The translations under genes and the position numbers were made by a program. A DNA stretch of 64,000 nucleotides from RXOA01 sp964547105 (GTDB lineage Bacteria; Bipolaricaulota; Bipolaricaulia; UBA7950; UBA9294): contig CAZJLO010000004.1 of the NCBI GenBank assembly GCA_964547105.1, positions 1-64,000 on the forward strand. Direction: 5' to 3'. Every line of letters starts with the position of its first letter. Positions within the stretch are counted from its first letter, which is position 1. The notes under the pieces were generated by a model. The model was not told where the DNA came from. It saw only the letters and a program-made list of their open reading frames with translations, and ran no database searches. Below are positions 24,140 through 34,146 of this stretch, in pieces.

Positions 24140-26029
24140 CTAGGGCGTCATTCCGACCGGCGCGAACGCATCCGGTTCCGCCATCGGCGTGATTCCCGAT
24201 CCGACAAGTGGCGCATCCAGAGCGATCTCGAATAGCTCTGCCACGTCGATGCCCTCAGAGATCGATGTACTCAGCAACAGATGGGTATCGGTGAAGTAGA
24301 ATCCCCCGAGATGGATCTGCTCTCCTCGTGGATCGTACGGCAGCCACCCATCGGGGACGCGGGCGTTGAGATCGGTGACAAAGGTCAGGCCGATCTCAGG
24401 TTGATCGTCGTACTTCACCAGCTGCACGAGGAATCCATGCCGTGGATCCAAGCTGTACAGCGCGTTTCTGTGGGATACGAGTCCAACGCAGCCGCTGCCG
24501 GCGATCGGAGTGGCGAAGGTCAGACAGTCGTTGTGCAAGTCGTAGACGATCAGCATCTGAATACCGCCCGACCACCCAATAAGGGACAGCGTCGATCCGG
24601 AGATCGACACGCCGGTCAGTTCCGCGTTGTCGAACGGGAGCGACTCTGCGAGGATCTGCTCCCTGGGTGCGAAATCCGCGAGCAAATCATACGTGGTCAA
24701 CGCGTTTGTCTCGGGAGAGAAGGAGGCGTAGAGAATCCCGCTTTGAATGGCGAAAGCGACCACTGGTCCGGAGACTCTGCCTAGTGCACTGGCTGATGCA
24801 GCATCTGGCGACACAGCGTATACGTATCCCGTGGTCGGGTCGATCGTGACCCAGCGACCATCCATTGGCGCGATCCCGCCGGGGACGATCTGTATCTCCA
24901 CTCCATCCTCGAAACGGACCGGGAAACGGAATCGTCGAGCCGTTCCCAAGGCTTCCGTTGTCAGGGAGATCGGTGCCGGCTTGGTGACTCCGACGAAGCC
25001 TTCAAGTGGCGCGAACTCCGCGATATTGGAGAGCATGTCAATCGCCATCGAGCTTCCGGGCCTCTCCGGTACGATGACAATGTTTGCGGCTCGAACTTGC
25101 TCGAGGACGGGCGTTTGCTTTTCGCTTCGTGTCTGCCCCCACGCGGTGACGGATTCGATGACGACGGCGCCCAGCTCATCCATGAGCACGGTGCCATCGA
25201 GGTCGAGATCGGTGGCGGGATCTTTCAGCGCTGCGATGAGGAAGTGCGTGAACACGCCGTGCCCGAGGCCCCGGCTTTCGTACGCCATCTCGCGCGGCCC
25301 GCATGCCGCGAGAATACCTCGAGAGGTCGTTGTCACCGATGTGATCAAATCGCGCGCCAGCGTGTCGCCTTCGTCGGACGTGCCGGGGCCGATCTGCTCG
25401 AACGTGGCCGAAGTCGCCGGGGAGGTGGCTTGCGTATCCAGGCTTCTCGACTGACCGCCGCTGTGGCACGAGTCGAAGAAGACGGCGACCGATCTGATAT
25501 CGGTCTGCTCCATCCAGATACCGAGTGTATCGTCCAGGATGTACGTATCGGGATCGGATGCAATGGAATCATAGACGAGCAATGCTTCATCCAAACGGTC
25601 GCCATCCGCTTCATCGCCGTCGAGATCCGGCGTGGTTGCTCCATGGCCGGCGACATAGAAGAACACACGGTCCGAGGGGGCGGCGTCGCGATTCACCCGG
25701 TCGAGGGCGGACAGCACCTCGACCCTTGTGGCTTCCTCATTGAGAAGAACGGTCAAGTTCTGCTCCGGAACGGCGCAGTGTTCCACGAATGTCTGGGCGA
25801 CCTCCTGGGCATCGGTGGCTGCGAAATAGAGGGGCACGATAGCCGGATCGGCATACTCGGAGATGCCGATCACCACCGCCCAGTTTTCGGCGGCACAACT
25901 CCAGGAGAGCCCAACGCTGATCAGCAACAACACCAGGACGACAACCGATAAGCGTCTCTGTAGGCGGTGACCCGGATCGAGTGTCCCGTGCTTCCACTTG
26001 AGAGGATGAGAGTAGCTGTGTATCGACAC
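24140..26029 (-). CDS. secreted caspase-like (peptidase C14) protein with C-terminal beta-rich domain
   Basis: Encodes 629 residues from a GTG at 26029, the only start in frame before the signal sequence; no clear ribosome site. A hydrophobic signal (about 27-46) ends near SWSCAA. Residues about 48-290 form a caspase/metacaspase fold: NWAVVIGISEYADP, the catalytic His129 in YVAGHGA and Cys188 in FFDSCHSGG. The last 300 residues, with WVTIDPTTGYVYAVSPD and similar short strands, resemble a beta-propeller or WD-like sensor. The protein should act outside the cytoplasm as a Cys protease, perhaps with basic-residue specificity as in metacaspases. No operon partner. Confidence 0.87.
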   Translation of the reverse strand: MSIHSYSHPLKWKHGTLDPGHRLQRRLSVVVLVLLLISVGLSWSCAAENWAVVIGISEYADPAIVPLYFAATDAQEVAQTFVEHCAVPEQNLTVLLNEEATRVEVLSALDRVNRDAAPSDRVFFYVAGHGATTPDLDGDEADGDRLDEALLVYDSIASDPDTYILDDTLGIWMEQTDIRSVAVFFDSCHSGGQSRSLDTQATSPATSATFEQIGPGTSDEGDTLARDLITSVTTTSRGILAACGPREMAYESRGLGHGVFTHFLIAALKDPATDLDLDGTVLMDELGAVVIESVTAWGQTRSEKQTPVLEQVRAANIVIVPERPGSSMAIDMLSNIAEFAPLEGFVGVTKPAPISLTTEALGTARRFRFPVRFEDGVEIQIVPGGIAPMDGRWVTIDPTTGYVYAVSPDAASASALGRVSGPVVAFAIQSGILYASFSPETNALTTYDLLADFAPREQILAESLPFDNAELTGVSISGSTLSLIGWSGGIQMLIVYDLHNDCLTFATPIAGSGCVGLVSHRNALYSLDPRHGFLVQLVKYDDQPEIGLTFVTDLNARVPDGWLPYDPRGEQIHLGGFYFTDTHLLLSTSISEGIDVAELFEIALDAPLVGSGITPMAEPDAFAPVGMTP

Positions 26030-26212
26030 AAAAGAACGATATCAGACAACATCCTCCGATTCAACCGTGTCAAGAACGGATCGGCACGTCGGACTCCTCG
26101 GACTTGCCCTCGCTGATTGAGCGATCCATGCCTTCCTGCTCTGCGTGACAGGTGTCCTTGCGGGAGGCGCTTTTCCCCAGATCACCTTCCGACGCCGGCG
26201 CGTCGGCGAATC

Positions 26213-27193
26213 CTACAGAACCTCCGCCTCGTTCCACCCAAGCAAGAATCCCTGAAGAATGCGGACGCCGGACGTATGCCCGAGCGACGCGACCCGCTGC
26301 AGCGCCGCTTCAAGCGCCACCGGACTCGATGATGCAGCGGCAGTGGTGAGGTCAACGAGCGGCTCGGGAAACGTCCGTTCGCAGGCGGCAACGATCATCT
26401 GTGCCGACGGAAGCGCTGTCCCCTTCCAGGCGATAGCCGGTAGATTGCCCCGAAGGCGCGGCAGCACCGATCGTGCTCGAGTCGAGTGGCGCTCCCAAGC
26501 GGTTAGCGACATGAGCAGCCCGACAAGGATGTCATCGCCACTTGGCGTGGCGCCGCAGCCGAGTCCGACAAGATCGGACAGGGATGCCGGGTTATGAAAC
26601 TCGCGCCATCGAGCGAGGATCGGCTCGATCGGCTCGTCGGCCGGCTCACGTACAGGATTGCGTGCCATGATCAACCTTCGCACCATCCCCAACAGGCACG
26701 GCGCAACGATCCGAGCGGCTTTGGCGCTCTCGTCATCAAACGGGTCGATTCGCAGCGGGATGATCGCGGCCCGACCGAGATCGAGCTTGATGTCACCTGC
26801 TTCGGCGTGGAGGACGACCTTGTCCGGTCTCGGTCGGGATTTCTCGGCCGCCGGCTGGGCTGCGTCGAGGATCGAACCGGGAGGGCGATCTGTTGGCAGA
26901 GCAGCTTGGACTTCCACTGCCCAAGGGTGAAACGCGACGCCGGCGGTCTGAATCGCGATCATCGCCGCTTGGTCGCCGGTTCCGAATCGAGCGTTGATGC
27001 CGCCGCAGAACGCGGAAGCAACCGAACCTGCTTTCGGCTTGGCGTCGAAGCAACGCGCCGCATGTGGACCGATCCGAGCGGCACGGAGCGTTCTTTGATG
27101 CAATAAGGCGCTCTCACACGGCTCCTGAATGTGACGTGCATTACAAATTAATCCGAGAGATGTGCTGTCAGCGGTCGCACGATGGTATGTCAA
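26213..27193 (-). CDS. DUF2877 protein, AllH/YlbF-like carbamoyltransferase subunit
   Basis: Encodes 326 residues from a TTG at 27193 behind GGAAGG; a later start would give the more usual 280. Two family signatures are clear: GLGCGATPSGDDILVGLL, like GPGLTPSHDD in E. coli YlbF, and ASLGHTSGVRILQGFLLG, like ALGHTSGADTLLGFWLG. In E. coli YlbF (AllH) works with FdrA (AllF) and YlbE (AllG) as oxamate carbamoyltransferase, releasing carbamoyl phosphate. All three families occur in this operon, so the same chemistry is likely. It is the last gene, 114 bases after the cyclase-family gene. Confidence 0.82.
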   Translation of the reverse strand: MTYHRATADSTSLGLICNARHIQEPCESALLHQRTLRAARIGPHAARCFDAKPKAGSVASAFCGGINARFGTGDQAAMIAIQTAGVAFHPWAVEVQAALPTDRPPGSILDAAQPAAEKSRPRPDKVVLHAEAGDIKLDLGRAAIIPLRIDPFDDESAKAARIVAPCLLGMVRRLIMARNPVREPADEPIEPILARWREFHNPASLSDLVGLGCGATPSGDDILVGLLMSLTAWERHSTRARSVLPRLRGNLPAIAWKGTALPSAQMIVAACERTFPEPLVDLTTAAASSSPVALEAALQRVASLGHTSGVRILQGFLLGWNEAEVL

Positions 27194-27307
27194 CTAGAGG
27201 CCTTCCAGTAGCAGATACAGGGAATGTCATCTACGAGAGGTTCCGCTATCATCCAAGTTGAGTGTTATCTAGATCACATGGAGCGGATCGAGCGCGCGTG
27301 ATCCTCA

Positions 27308-28177
27308 TCAGGTTCGACCGATCGCATGAAGGTGGGGGTTCTTGGCCCCGGCGACATCGCCGAACTTCGTCAGCACACACCCGTTCTTGGCTTCCCGTAG
27401 CTCGTTGTAGCGGTCATCATCGACCATGGCCACGATTCGGCTGATGGAGCTTTCGCCGTCGACAAACCGCCATGGGAAACATCCGATCGTCACCCGCTGG
27501 TTGAGCAGGAGGTCGATGTCCCCGCCAAGGCACTCGGCATGGATAATTCCGTACGGGAACAGCTCGATATGCATCAGCTGGTACTTGGAATCATCGAACT
27601 GCTGTTCGAGCGAGCGGCCGTACTTGTTGCGAAAATGGGCATCGGCTTCCTTGGCTTGACGAGGCATCCAATTGCGGATGATCGTATTCATCGGATGATC
27701 GGCACTGCCGCAATCCACGCCGATCCAGCGGATATTCTTTCTGCGGCACCACAGAGCGAACTCCCGGTCCGGACCAGGGTGCTTCACCATGTAGCGTACT
27801 TCGTCAGCCGTTGGCTGATCCCAGCCATAGTGATGATAGCCGGTGTGGATCACAAGGATGTCGCCGTCGTGAACGTCGACGCGTTCCTCGATCATCTCTG
27901 GTGTGTAGATATCGTAGTCGCCGACAGCATCGGACAGATCGACGATCACCCCGTCATGAACGAGGAAATCGAACGACAGCTCCGAGATGTCTTTGCCCGG
28001 CGTGTAGAAGTGAATTTCGCCGTCGAGATGGGTGCCGACGTGATTGGAGTGGGTCAACAGCTGACCATTGGCCCCGTTGGGGGCAAGGCGTTTGAAGTAC
28101 TTGAGTTGAAGCGGCTCGTAGGTCGGCCATGGCGGCGTCGCGGTCGAAAGCGGAATTGTCAGATCGATCAGCTTCAT
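27308..28177 (-). CDS. cyclase-family metal-dependent hydrolase
   Basis: Encodes 289 residues with AAAGGAG before the ATG. The motif HVGTHLDGEIHF is the metal site of the cyclase family (kynurenine formamidase and isatin hydrolase relatives; HxGTHxDxPxHF), here with Glu-Ile in place of the usual Pro. Members open cyclic amides or cut N-acyl bonds. Between XDH-type and AllFGH-type genes, its likely job is hydrolysis of an oxidised N-heterocycle or ureide. The substrate is inferred only from context. Confidence 0.84.
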   Translation of the reverse strand: MKLIDLTIPLSTATPPWPTYEPLQLKYFKRLAPNGANGQLLTHSNHVGTHLDGEIHFYTPGKDISELSFDFLVHDGVIVDLSDAVGDYDIYTPEMIEERVDVHDGDILVIHTGYHHYGWDQPTADEVRYMVKHPGPDREFALWCRRKNIRWIGVDCGSADHPMNTIIRNWMPRQAKEADAHFRNKYGRSLEQQFDDSKYQLMHIELFPYGIIHAECLGGDIDLLLNQRVTIGCFPWRFVDGESSISRIVAMVDDDRYNELREAKNGCVLTKFGDVAGAKNPHLHAIGRT

Positions 28178-28243
28178 TGCAGCTCCTTTTCATCTTCGAT
28201 TCACGTCTTGTCGGTGCGGCCCTGAATGGTTGCCTGGCCCGCG

Positions 28244-29719
28244 TCACGCATCTCGCGGACGGACCGATTCAGCGAGAGCCTCCGCTGCTTGGGCGAAACA
28301 AGCCATCGGCGGCGACACCAGCCCTGCACCGACCATGCCAATGCCCGGCTGTTTGTGAGCAATCCCTGTGTTGATCGCGGGAACGATTCCCGAATTGACC
28401 ACGGCGAGCACATCGATCCCGGTCGGTGTGCCACGGAACCCGAGCGCCGGGATCTGGTACGCTGGGTGGTCGGCAAGGCAGATTTCACGCATTCGTTGCG
28501 TGGTCCGGATTGCACGATCGGGGCTGCCTCCGACGAACTGCACGATCGCCGGTGCGGCGGCCATGGCGAAGGCGCCATACCCGGCTGTCTCGGTAATCGC
28601 CGAATCCCCGATGTCGAGGGCGGCATCCTTCTCGGAAAAACCGGGAAGATACAGCCCATCTACTCTAGGAGCGGCAGCTGTGTACCAGCGATCACCGGTG
28701 CCGGAGACCCGGATGCCGAACTCGGTGCCGTTCCGGCTCATCGCAGTGACAAGCGAGCTTCCCGGAATGCCCGCTGCGGCATCCAAAGCGCACTTCGCTG
28801 CGGGCATCGTCAGATTGAGGAAGAAGTGATCGTTGGCGTGAAGGAACGAGAGGATCTCGACAATCGACTCGCGCGGATAGTCCAGGCCGACGAGGATCGG
28901 CGCCAACTCGCGGATCAGAAGCGACGTACCAGCACGGTTGCGGTTGTGTCCCTCATCCCCCATCTGCAGTGCCTGAGCGATGAGGCTGCGTAGGTCGATC
29001 GGCCCCAAACGCTCAATGGCGGCGGCGAGGATCGGAGCAAGCACATCGCGCATCCAGTCCAATCGATCGATCACTTCGGGGGCGTAGGCCCCGTAGCGAA
29101 GCACCTTGCCCAGGCCTTCATTCAGTGTACAGTAGGCGTGGTTCGCTGCCTTCTCGTTTTCGATGATCCATACCGGCATTGAGGCGGTAACGATTCCTGC
29201 CATCGGACCGACGGCTTGATGGTGATGGCAGGGAGAGAAGAGGATCTCACCCGAGGATGCCAACGCCTCGGCCTCGACAGCAGACTTTGCCTTCCGCTCA
29301 TACAGCAGCCCGCCGATAATGGCGCCGCGCATCGGACCGCACATCGCTTCCCATTTCACCGGCGGACCGGCGTGGAGAACGGTGTCTTCGTCCATTCCCG
29401 GTACAACGTTCCCGGCGATCCCGATCCCGATAATCCTCGGCTTTGCTCCAACAAGACGGGAAATCGCTTCGCGGTTGGCCGCTGCGATCTCTTCGATCCA
29501 GCCGCTGCCATCCGGTCGCACCAGCAAATCGATCCGTTCGGCCAGCGCCGAATTGCCTCCGGCCGGCGGGCGCCAGTCAACATGACTCACCGGCACGTTC
29601 TCGGTGCGGAGCGCTTCGGCGAAGCTTTCCAGGCCGACATTGATCACGGCCAGCTCCCCCTCGAACAGGTCGCGCATTCGATCACCGCTGCTCTGGGAGA
29701 GGTGAACTCTCGGGTTCAT
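28244..29719 (-). CDS. DUF1116 protein, AllG/YlbE-like carbamoyltransferase subunit
   Basis: Encodes 491 residues; the ATG at 29719 overlaps the fdrA stop as ATGA. The sequence has the DUF1116 run MCGPMRGAIIGGLLYE, then FSPCHHHQAVGPMAGIV and FLHANDHFFLNLTMPAAKCALDAA. In E. coli the homologue YlbE (AllG) is a subunit of oxamate carbamoyltransferase. It lies directly between fdrA and the cyclase-family gene. Confidence 0.86.
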   Translation of the reverse strand: MNPRVHLSQSSGDRMRDLFEGELAVINVGLESFAEALRTENVPVSHVDWRPPAGGNSALAERIDLLVRPDGSGWIEEIAAANREAISRLVGAKPRIIGIGIAGNVVPGMDEDTVLHAGPPVKWEAMCGPMRGAIIGGLLYERKAKSAVEAEALASSGEILFSPCHHHQAVGPMAGIVTASMPVWIIENEKAANHAYCTLNEGLGKVLRYGAYAPEVIDRLDWMRDVLAPILAAAIERLGPIDLRSLIAQALQMGDEGHNRNRAGTSLLIRELAPILVGLDYPRESIVEILSFLHANDHFFLNLTMPAAKCALDAAAGIPGSSLVTAMSRNGTEFGIRVSGTGDRWYTAAAPRVDGLYLPGFSEKDAALDIGDSAITETAGYGAFAMAAAPAIVQFVGGSPDRAIRTTQRMREICLADHPAYQIPALGFRGTPTGIDVLAVVNSGIVPAINTGIAHKQPGIGMVGAGLVSPPMACFAQAAEALAESVRPRDA

Positions 29720-31284
29720 ACGCTGGCCCCTTTCGCCCACCGCTCGATCACGCCGGATGCGGCAAGCGCCGCCGCGGCGTTGCTATCAGCGACGATGACC
29801 CCGGCTTCTTCGAGAAGCGTGCGCTGGCGGTCGAGATCCTGCGGATCCCGGTTCGTCCCGGTGATCGAGCCGATCACGAGGAGAGTCCGCCCTTGTTCAC
29901 GCATCAACCTGCGGGCTTGATTCAGCCGAACGGCAAGCGCCTCGGCAGGAAATGGATGGGCGCCGTAGCCGAGGACGAGATCGACCAGAATCGCGGCAAC
30001 CGTTGGATCTTGGACGACGTCTTGCAGCACCTCGCCTCGCAGGGAGGGCTCGATCATCGGATGCGGCCGCCCCACGGTGAACCGATCGTCGCCAAGATCC
30101 CACAGCACATGGCCGCGAACGAGATCCTGTCGATCATAGTCGATACGCCACGCATGATCGGAAGCGACATTCGATTCCACCTCGATCCCCCGCGATCGCA
30201 GGATCGCCCATGCCTCTTGACACAGCGTTCCACCGCAGAACAATCCGACGAGCCGGCGGCGCTCGGTTGCCCTCGTGGCAGTGGACCCGTCGGGATCTAT
30301 TGCCGGCACGGGAATCGATTCGGGTACATCCACACCGCAAATGCGGCACGCGTCAGATGCAGCTTCGGCGAGCGTCCCGGCTTGGGTCAGCGAAGCTCTT
30401 TCCGACCGGGTCTTTGCTCCCACGAAGTGGACAACAGCCGGCTTGCCGCAGGAAACGAGCTTCGCGAGGACGATGTCCGCAATCCGGGACGCCGGAGTCT
30501 TGGAGACGAGGACGATCACATCGGTGTTCGGATCTCCGGTCAGCGTTTCGATTGCAAGCAAGGTCATGCGTCCTTCGACTTGCTCGGACAGGTCGCGGCC
30601 TCCTGTTCCGATGGCTTGTGAAACACCGGCGCCGAGACGGTGGACCAGACAGCTGATCTCCTGGATGCCGGTTCCCGAAGCACCAACGATGCCGATGCCG
30701 CCACGCCGAACGGCGTTGGCAAAACCAAGCGGCTTGCCGTTGATGATTGCTGTACCACAATCCGGCCCCATCATCAGCAGCCGGCGGCGGACGGCCTCGT
30801 CCTTGAGCGAAACCTCATCTTCGATCGAAACATTGTCGGAAAAAAGCATCACGTGCAGCCCCTGCCGGAGGGCGATTCTCGCTTCGCGAGCCGCATACTC
30901 GCCGGGAACCGAAATCAGGGCGAGGTTGGCGCCGGGCAGGCGTCGAGCGGCATGGGGAATGGTGGTCGGCGGGGCGGACGTCGCCCGAGACGCGGCATCA
31001 TCACGGGGATCGGGCTGGACGGCAAGCAGCTCATCGAGCCGCTCTGCTACCGCTTTGGCTGCTTCGGATGTTTCCGCGTCGACCGCGATCACAAGGTCGT
31101 TTGGTGACGCATGCGTCAGCGCCGGATCATCGAAGCCAATTCGGGTGAGATTGTCGATGTTCGTCGTCGTTCCCATGGAAACGACGGCTTGCGAGACCCC
31201 GCTCACCGCTTGGAGCTTGCGGCTGATTTGCATGAGGAAGACCGAGTCGAAGTAACGATCCGATTCGATTCGTACCGTCTTCAT
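29716..31284 (-). CDS. fdrA: FdrA family protein (AllF-like carbamoyltransferase subunit)
   Basis: Encodes 522 residues with the ATG at 31284 overlapping the XDH large-subunit stop. The core resembles succinyl-CoA synthetase subunits: MGPDCGTAIINGKPLGFAN and GIVGASGTGIQEISCLVHRLG, with the GTGGRDLSE loop. FdrA of E. coli is now known as a subunit (AllF) of oxamate carbamoyltransferase together with the DUF1116 and DUF2877 proteins. All three are in this operon. A phosphohistidine or phosphate transfer role is inferred from the CoA-ligase fold. Confidence 0.88.
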   Translation of the reverse strand: MKTVRIESDRYFDSVFLMQISRKLQAVSGVSQAVVSMGTTTNIDNLTRIGFDDPALTHASPNDLVIAVDAETSEAAKAVAERLDELLAVQPDPRDDAASRATSAPPTTIPHAARRLPGANLALISVPGEYAAREARIALRQGLHVMLFSDNVSIEDEVSLKDEAVRRRLLMMGPDCGTAIINGKPLGFANAVRRGGIGIVGASGTGIQEISCLVHRLGAGVSQAIGTGGRDLSEQVEGRMTLLAIETLTGDPNTDVIVLVSKTPASRIADIVLAKLVSCGKPAVVHFVGAKTRSERASLTQAGTLAEAASDACRICGVDVPESIPVPAIDPDGSTATRATERRRLVGLFCGGTLCQEAWAILRSRGIEVESNVASDHAWRIDYDRQDLVRGHVLWDLGDDRFTVGRPHPMIEPSLRGEVLQDVVQDPTVAAILVDLVLGYGAHPFPAEALAVRLNQARRLMREQGRTLLVIGSITGTNRDPQDLDRQRTLLEEAGVIVADSNAAAALAASGVIERWAKGASV

Positions 31285-33665
31285 GACGTTCCCCTTGCCG
31301 GAGAGTTGTGCTCGGAGCGCTTCGCGGCAGCGGATCGGTCGATGGCGAGGCGGATTCGTTCCGCCGTCAATGGCAGCTCGAAAAAGTCGACTCCCAGTGC
31401 ATCGTACAATGCATTCCCGATTGCCGAGGGAACGGATATCATCGGGTGTTCGGCAACACCTCGTGCTCCGAAAGGCCCACCCGGCTGGGGGGTCTCAAGG
31501 AGAATCGGCGACATCTTTCCGGGCAGATCCTTGGCGGTCGGAATCTTGTAGTCGACGAACGACCCGTTTTGTAGGCCGCCCTGCGCGTCGAACCGGAATC
31601 CTTCCCATAGAGCCGATCCCAGGCCTTGGATGACGCCGCCAATCACCTGGCCGCGGCACAGCATGGGGTTGAGTACCTTGCCGGCATCGAGTGCGGTCGC
31701 AATCCGAACGATGGTCACTTCGCCGGTGTGGGTGTCCACTTCGAGCTCGACGGCGTGTGCTCCGTACGTCCAGAACTGCGCCGGCAACCCCTGACCGGTA
31801 TCCGGATCAAGGTGCGTCAACCCGCGCGCAATGGTGCGACCGCGGCCGATCACCGGACCGCCGACGCTGTTCCCGTTGGGGAACGTATAGCCGAGAGATA
31901 GCGAAGCATAGGGCAGGCGGCGGTTGGGTTCGGCCTTGGGGAAGGCATACCCGTCTCGGCAGACGATATCCTCCACCGGCAGCGAAAGCGCAAGCGAAGC
32001 TATCTCGCGCAGCTGGCGAAGACAATCTTCGGCCGCTTCAATCACCGCATTGCCGCCCATGTAGGCGAACCGACTGGCAACGGTCGACCAGTCATACGGC
32101 GAAAAAGCCGTATCGCATTCCCATGTGATACGCACCCGGTCGACCGGAATACGGAGCTTCTCCGCTGCGATCTGCCGAAGCACGGTGTACGTGCCCTGCC
32201 CGTAGTCAACGCCGGAGATAAGCAGGTCGGCGTCGCCCTCTTCATCCAGCTTGAGCACCGCGGAGCAAGCCGTGTTTGTCGGCATCGCCGGAGCTTTGTG
32301 GAGCATGGCGATTCCTTTGCCGCGACGCTTGTGAGGGGTGGCGGACGATGTAGGCTCCGATGTATCCCATCCGATCTCTCTGGCGACCGCATCCAAACAT
32401 CCCTGAGGACTGCCATGACCGGGAGTGATCGGTTCGCCGGTAATCGTTCGATCGCCTGCTCGAAGCAGATTTCTGCGACGGAATTCGACGGGATCGATAT
32501 CGAGTTTCCTTGCCATCTGGTCGATTGCCCGTTCGACTCCCCACAGCACCTCGAGATGGCCGAAACCACGATAGGCGGTTCCGAACAGCTTGTGTGTGTA
32601 CACCACATAGGAGTCGATCCAGCAATTGGGGATTGCGTACGGCCCCGCTCCGGCGTAGGCGGCGGCGCGGCCGATGTTAACGCCGTAGTCGGCATAGGCA
32701 CCTGCATCCCAAAGATACGTAGCTTTGAACGAGACGATCTTACCGTCCGTCGTCGCACCGATTTCCAAGTGACTGTGGAGCCCCTGTCGGGAGGGGAGGG
32801 TGTTGAACTCCTGCTCTCTTGTTGCGACCAGCTTGACCGGACGACCGCCGGCGGCTCGGGAGAGCACATACACGAGCGGTTCGAGATGAAGTCCGGCCTT
32901 GCCGCCGAATCCCCCTCCGACGTAGGGAACATGCACGCGGATCGAGCCGTGAGGGACTCCGAACGCACGGCTCATAAGATGTCGAACTGTGTACGGGGAT
33001 TGGCTGGATGTCCAGATCTCGATCCGACCTCCAGGAAGGGCTTCGGCGATGGCAGCATGAGTTTCCATCGCCACGTGTTGTACGGGAGGGTTGTAGAATC
33101 TGCTGCTGACGCGAACATCAGCGGCGGCAAATGCAGCATCGGCGTTTCCGGTGCGGATCTTCTGATGATGAGCGATGTTCGTGTTCTTCTGGGGAAAGAA
33201 CACACCTTGCATGTGTTGGTAGGTGTGAAGATCGGGATGAACCAACGGCGAGCCGTCGTGGATCGCCTCACGCGGGTCGAGAACGGCCGGGAGCGGATCG
33301 TATTCGACAGCAATCTTTGCACAGGCTTCCCGCGCTGCATCGAGGCTGATTGCGGCGACTGCGGCGATTGGTTCGCCTTGGTATCGAACGATATCTCGGG
33401 CGAGGATTCGCTTGTCTTGCATATAGAGCCCGAGGTGATAATCGAGGTCGGCTCCGGTCAGAACGGCACGGACGCCGGGAACGGCTTTGGCTTCAGCGGT
33501 GTCGATGGAGACGATTTGCGCAGAGGCGATCGGAGAGGTGACCAGGGCGGCGTGCAGCATCCCCGGAAAGGCAAGATCATGCGTGAATTGGGCCTTCCCT
33601 GTCACCTTGTCGACCGCATCAGCTCGTGTGATCGGTGCGCCGACATATCGGAGTTCGTCAGGCAT
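31281..33665 (-). CDS. xanthine-dehydrogenase-family molybdopterin-binding subunit
   Basis: Encodes 794 residues from the ATG at 33665 (AAGGAAGG upstream; ATG overlaps the small-subunit stop). Domain order is normal: N-terminal a/b-hammerhead (YVGAPITRADAVDKVTG), then Mo-cofactor motifs PYVGGGFGGKAGLHLEP, AYRGFGHLEV and GQGTYTVLRQ. The conserved active-site Glu appears in RGVAEHP, where the usual sequence is GVGEPP. It would hydroxylate an N-heterocycle using water. The real substrate may be xanthine, hypoxanthine or another azaheterocycle; AEHP for GEPP hints at a non-standard one. Confidence 0.9.
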   Translation of the reverse strand: MPDELRYVGAPITRADAVDKVTGKAQFTHDLAFPGMLHAALVTSPIASAQIVSIDTAEAKAVPGVRAVLTGADLDYHLGLYMQDKRILARDIVRYQGEPIAAVAAISLDAAREACAKIAVEYDPLPAVLDPREAIHDGSPLVHPDLHTYQHMQGVFFPQKNTNIAHHQKIRTGNADAAFAAADVRVSSRFYNPPVQHVAMETHAAIAEALPGGRIEIWTSSQSPYTVRHLMSRAFGVPHGSIRVHVPYVGGGFGGKAGLHLEPLVYVLSRAAGGRPVKLVATREQEFNTLPSRQGLHSHLEIGATTDGKIVSFKATYLWDAGAYADYGVNIGRAAAYAGAGPYAIPNCWIDSYVVYTHKLFGTAYRGFGHLEVLWGVERAIDQMARKLDIDPVEFRRRNLLRAGDRTITGEPITPGHGSPQGCLDAVAREIGWDTSEPTSSATPHKRRGKGIAMLHKAPAMPTNTACSAVLKLDEEGDADLLISGVDYGQGTYTVLRQIAAEKLRIPVDRVRITWECDTAFSPYDWSTVASRFAYMGGNAVIEAAEDCLRQLREIASLALSLPVEDIVCRDGYAFPKAEPNRRLPYASLSLGYTFPNGNSVGGPVIGRGRTIARGLTHLDPDTGQGLPAQFWTYGAHAVELEVDTHTGEVTIVRIATALDAGKVLNPMLCRGQVIGGVIQGLGSALWEGFRFDAQGGLQNGSFVDYKIPTAKDLPGKMSPILLETPQPGGPFGARGVAEHPMISVPSAIGNALYDALGVDFFELPLTAERIRLAIDRSAAAKRSEHNSPARGTS

Positions 33666-34146
33666 TCGATGCCTTCCTTTCTCCACGCATCCGTTCCGCG
33701 GCAAGCGAGATTGCGGTAATAATGGCGTCGTAGCCGGTGCATCGGCACAGGTTCCCGGCGATCGCTTCGACGATGTCGTCGTGCGTTGGGGTCAGCGTGC
33801 GCGACAAGAGGGCGCGAGCGGAGAGGATCATCCCCGGTGTGCAGAATCCGCATTGAACAGCCCCGGCATCGAGGAATGCCTGTTGAAGGATGGAGAGGCT
33901 TCCATCCATCGATTCGCCCTCGATCGTCGTAATCTCGTGACCATCCGCCTCGACGGCGAGAATGAGGCAGGATGTCACCGGAAGACCGTCAAACAGGACG
34001 GTGCAGGCGCCACACTCACCGATGCCGCAGCCTTCTTTCGTTCCCGTGAGTGCGAGACGTTCACGAAGGAATTCAAGCAGCGTAGCGGAAGCGGCGACAT
34101 CTGCCGTTTCGCGAACCCCATTGACCGTCAACGAGATGGTGGGCAT
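33658..34146 (-). CDS. XDH-family [2Fe-2S] subunit
   Basis: Encodes 162 residues; GGGAGG lies before the ATG at 34146. The plant-type ferredoxin cluster (KEGCGIGECGACTVLFDG, later Cys in VTSCL) and the second cluster (GAVQCGFCTPGMI, NLCRCTGYD) are complete. It carries electrons from the Mo site to the FAD subunit. It overlaps both neighbours (19 and 8 bases), so the three subunits are co-translated. Confidence 0.94.
   Translation of the reverse strand: MPTISLTVNGVRETADVAASATLLEFLRERLALTGTKEGCGIGECGACTVLFDGLPVTSCLILAVEADGHEITTIEGESMDGSLSILQQAFLDAGAVQCGFCTPGMILSARALLSRTLTPTHDDIVEAIAGNLCRCTGYDAIITAISLAAERMRGERKASNA

Noticed and set aside
32298..33719. Plus-strand open frame of 473 codons
   Set aside because: Opposite the Mo-binding XDH subunit, with no start site and no protein-like composition.
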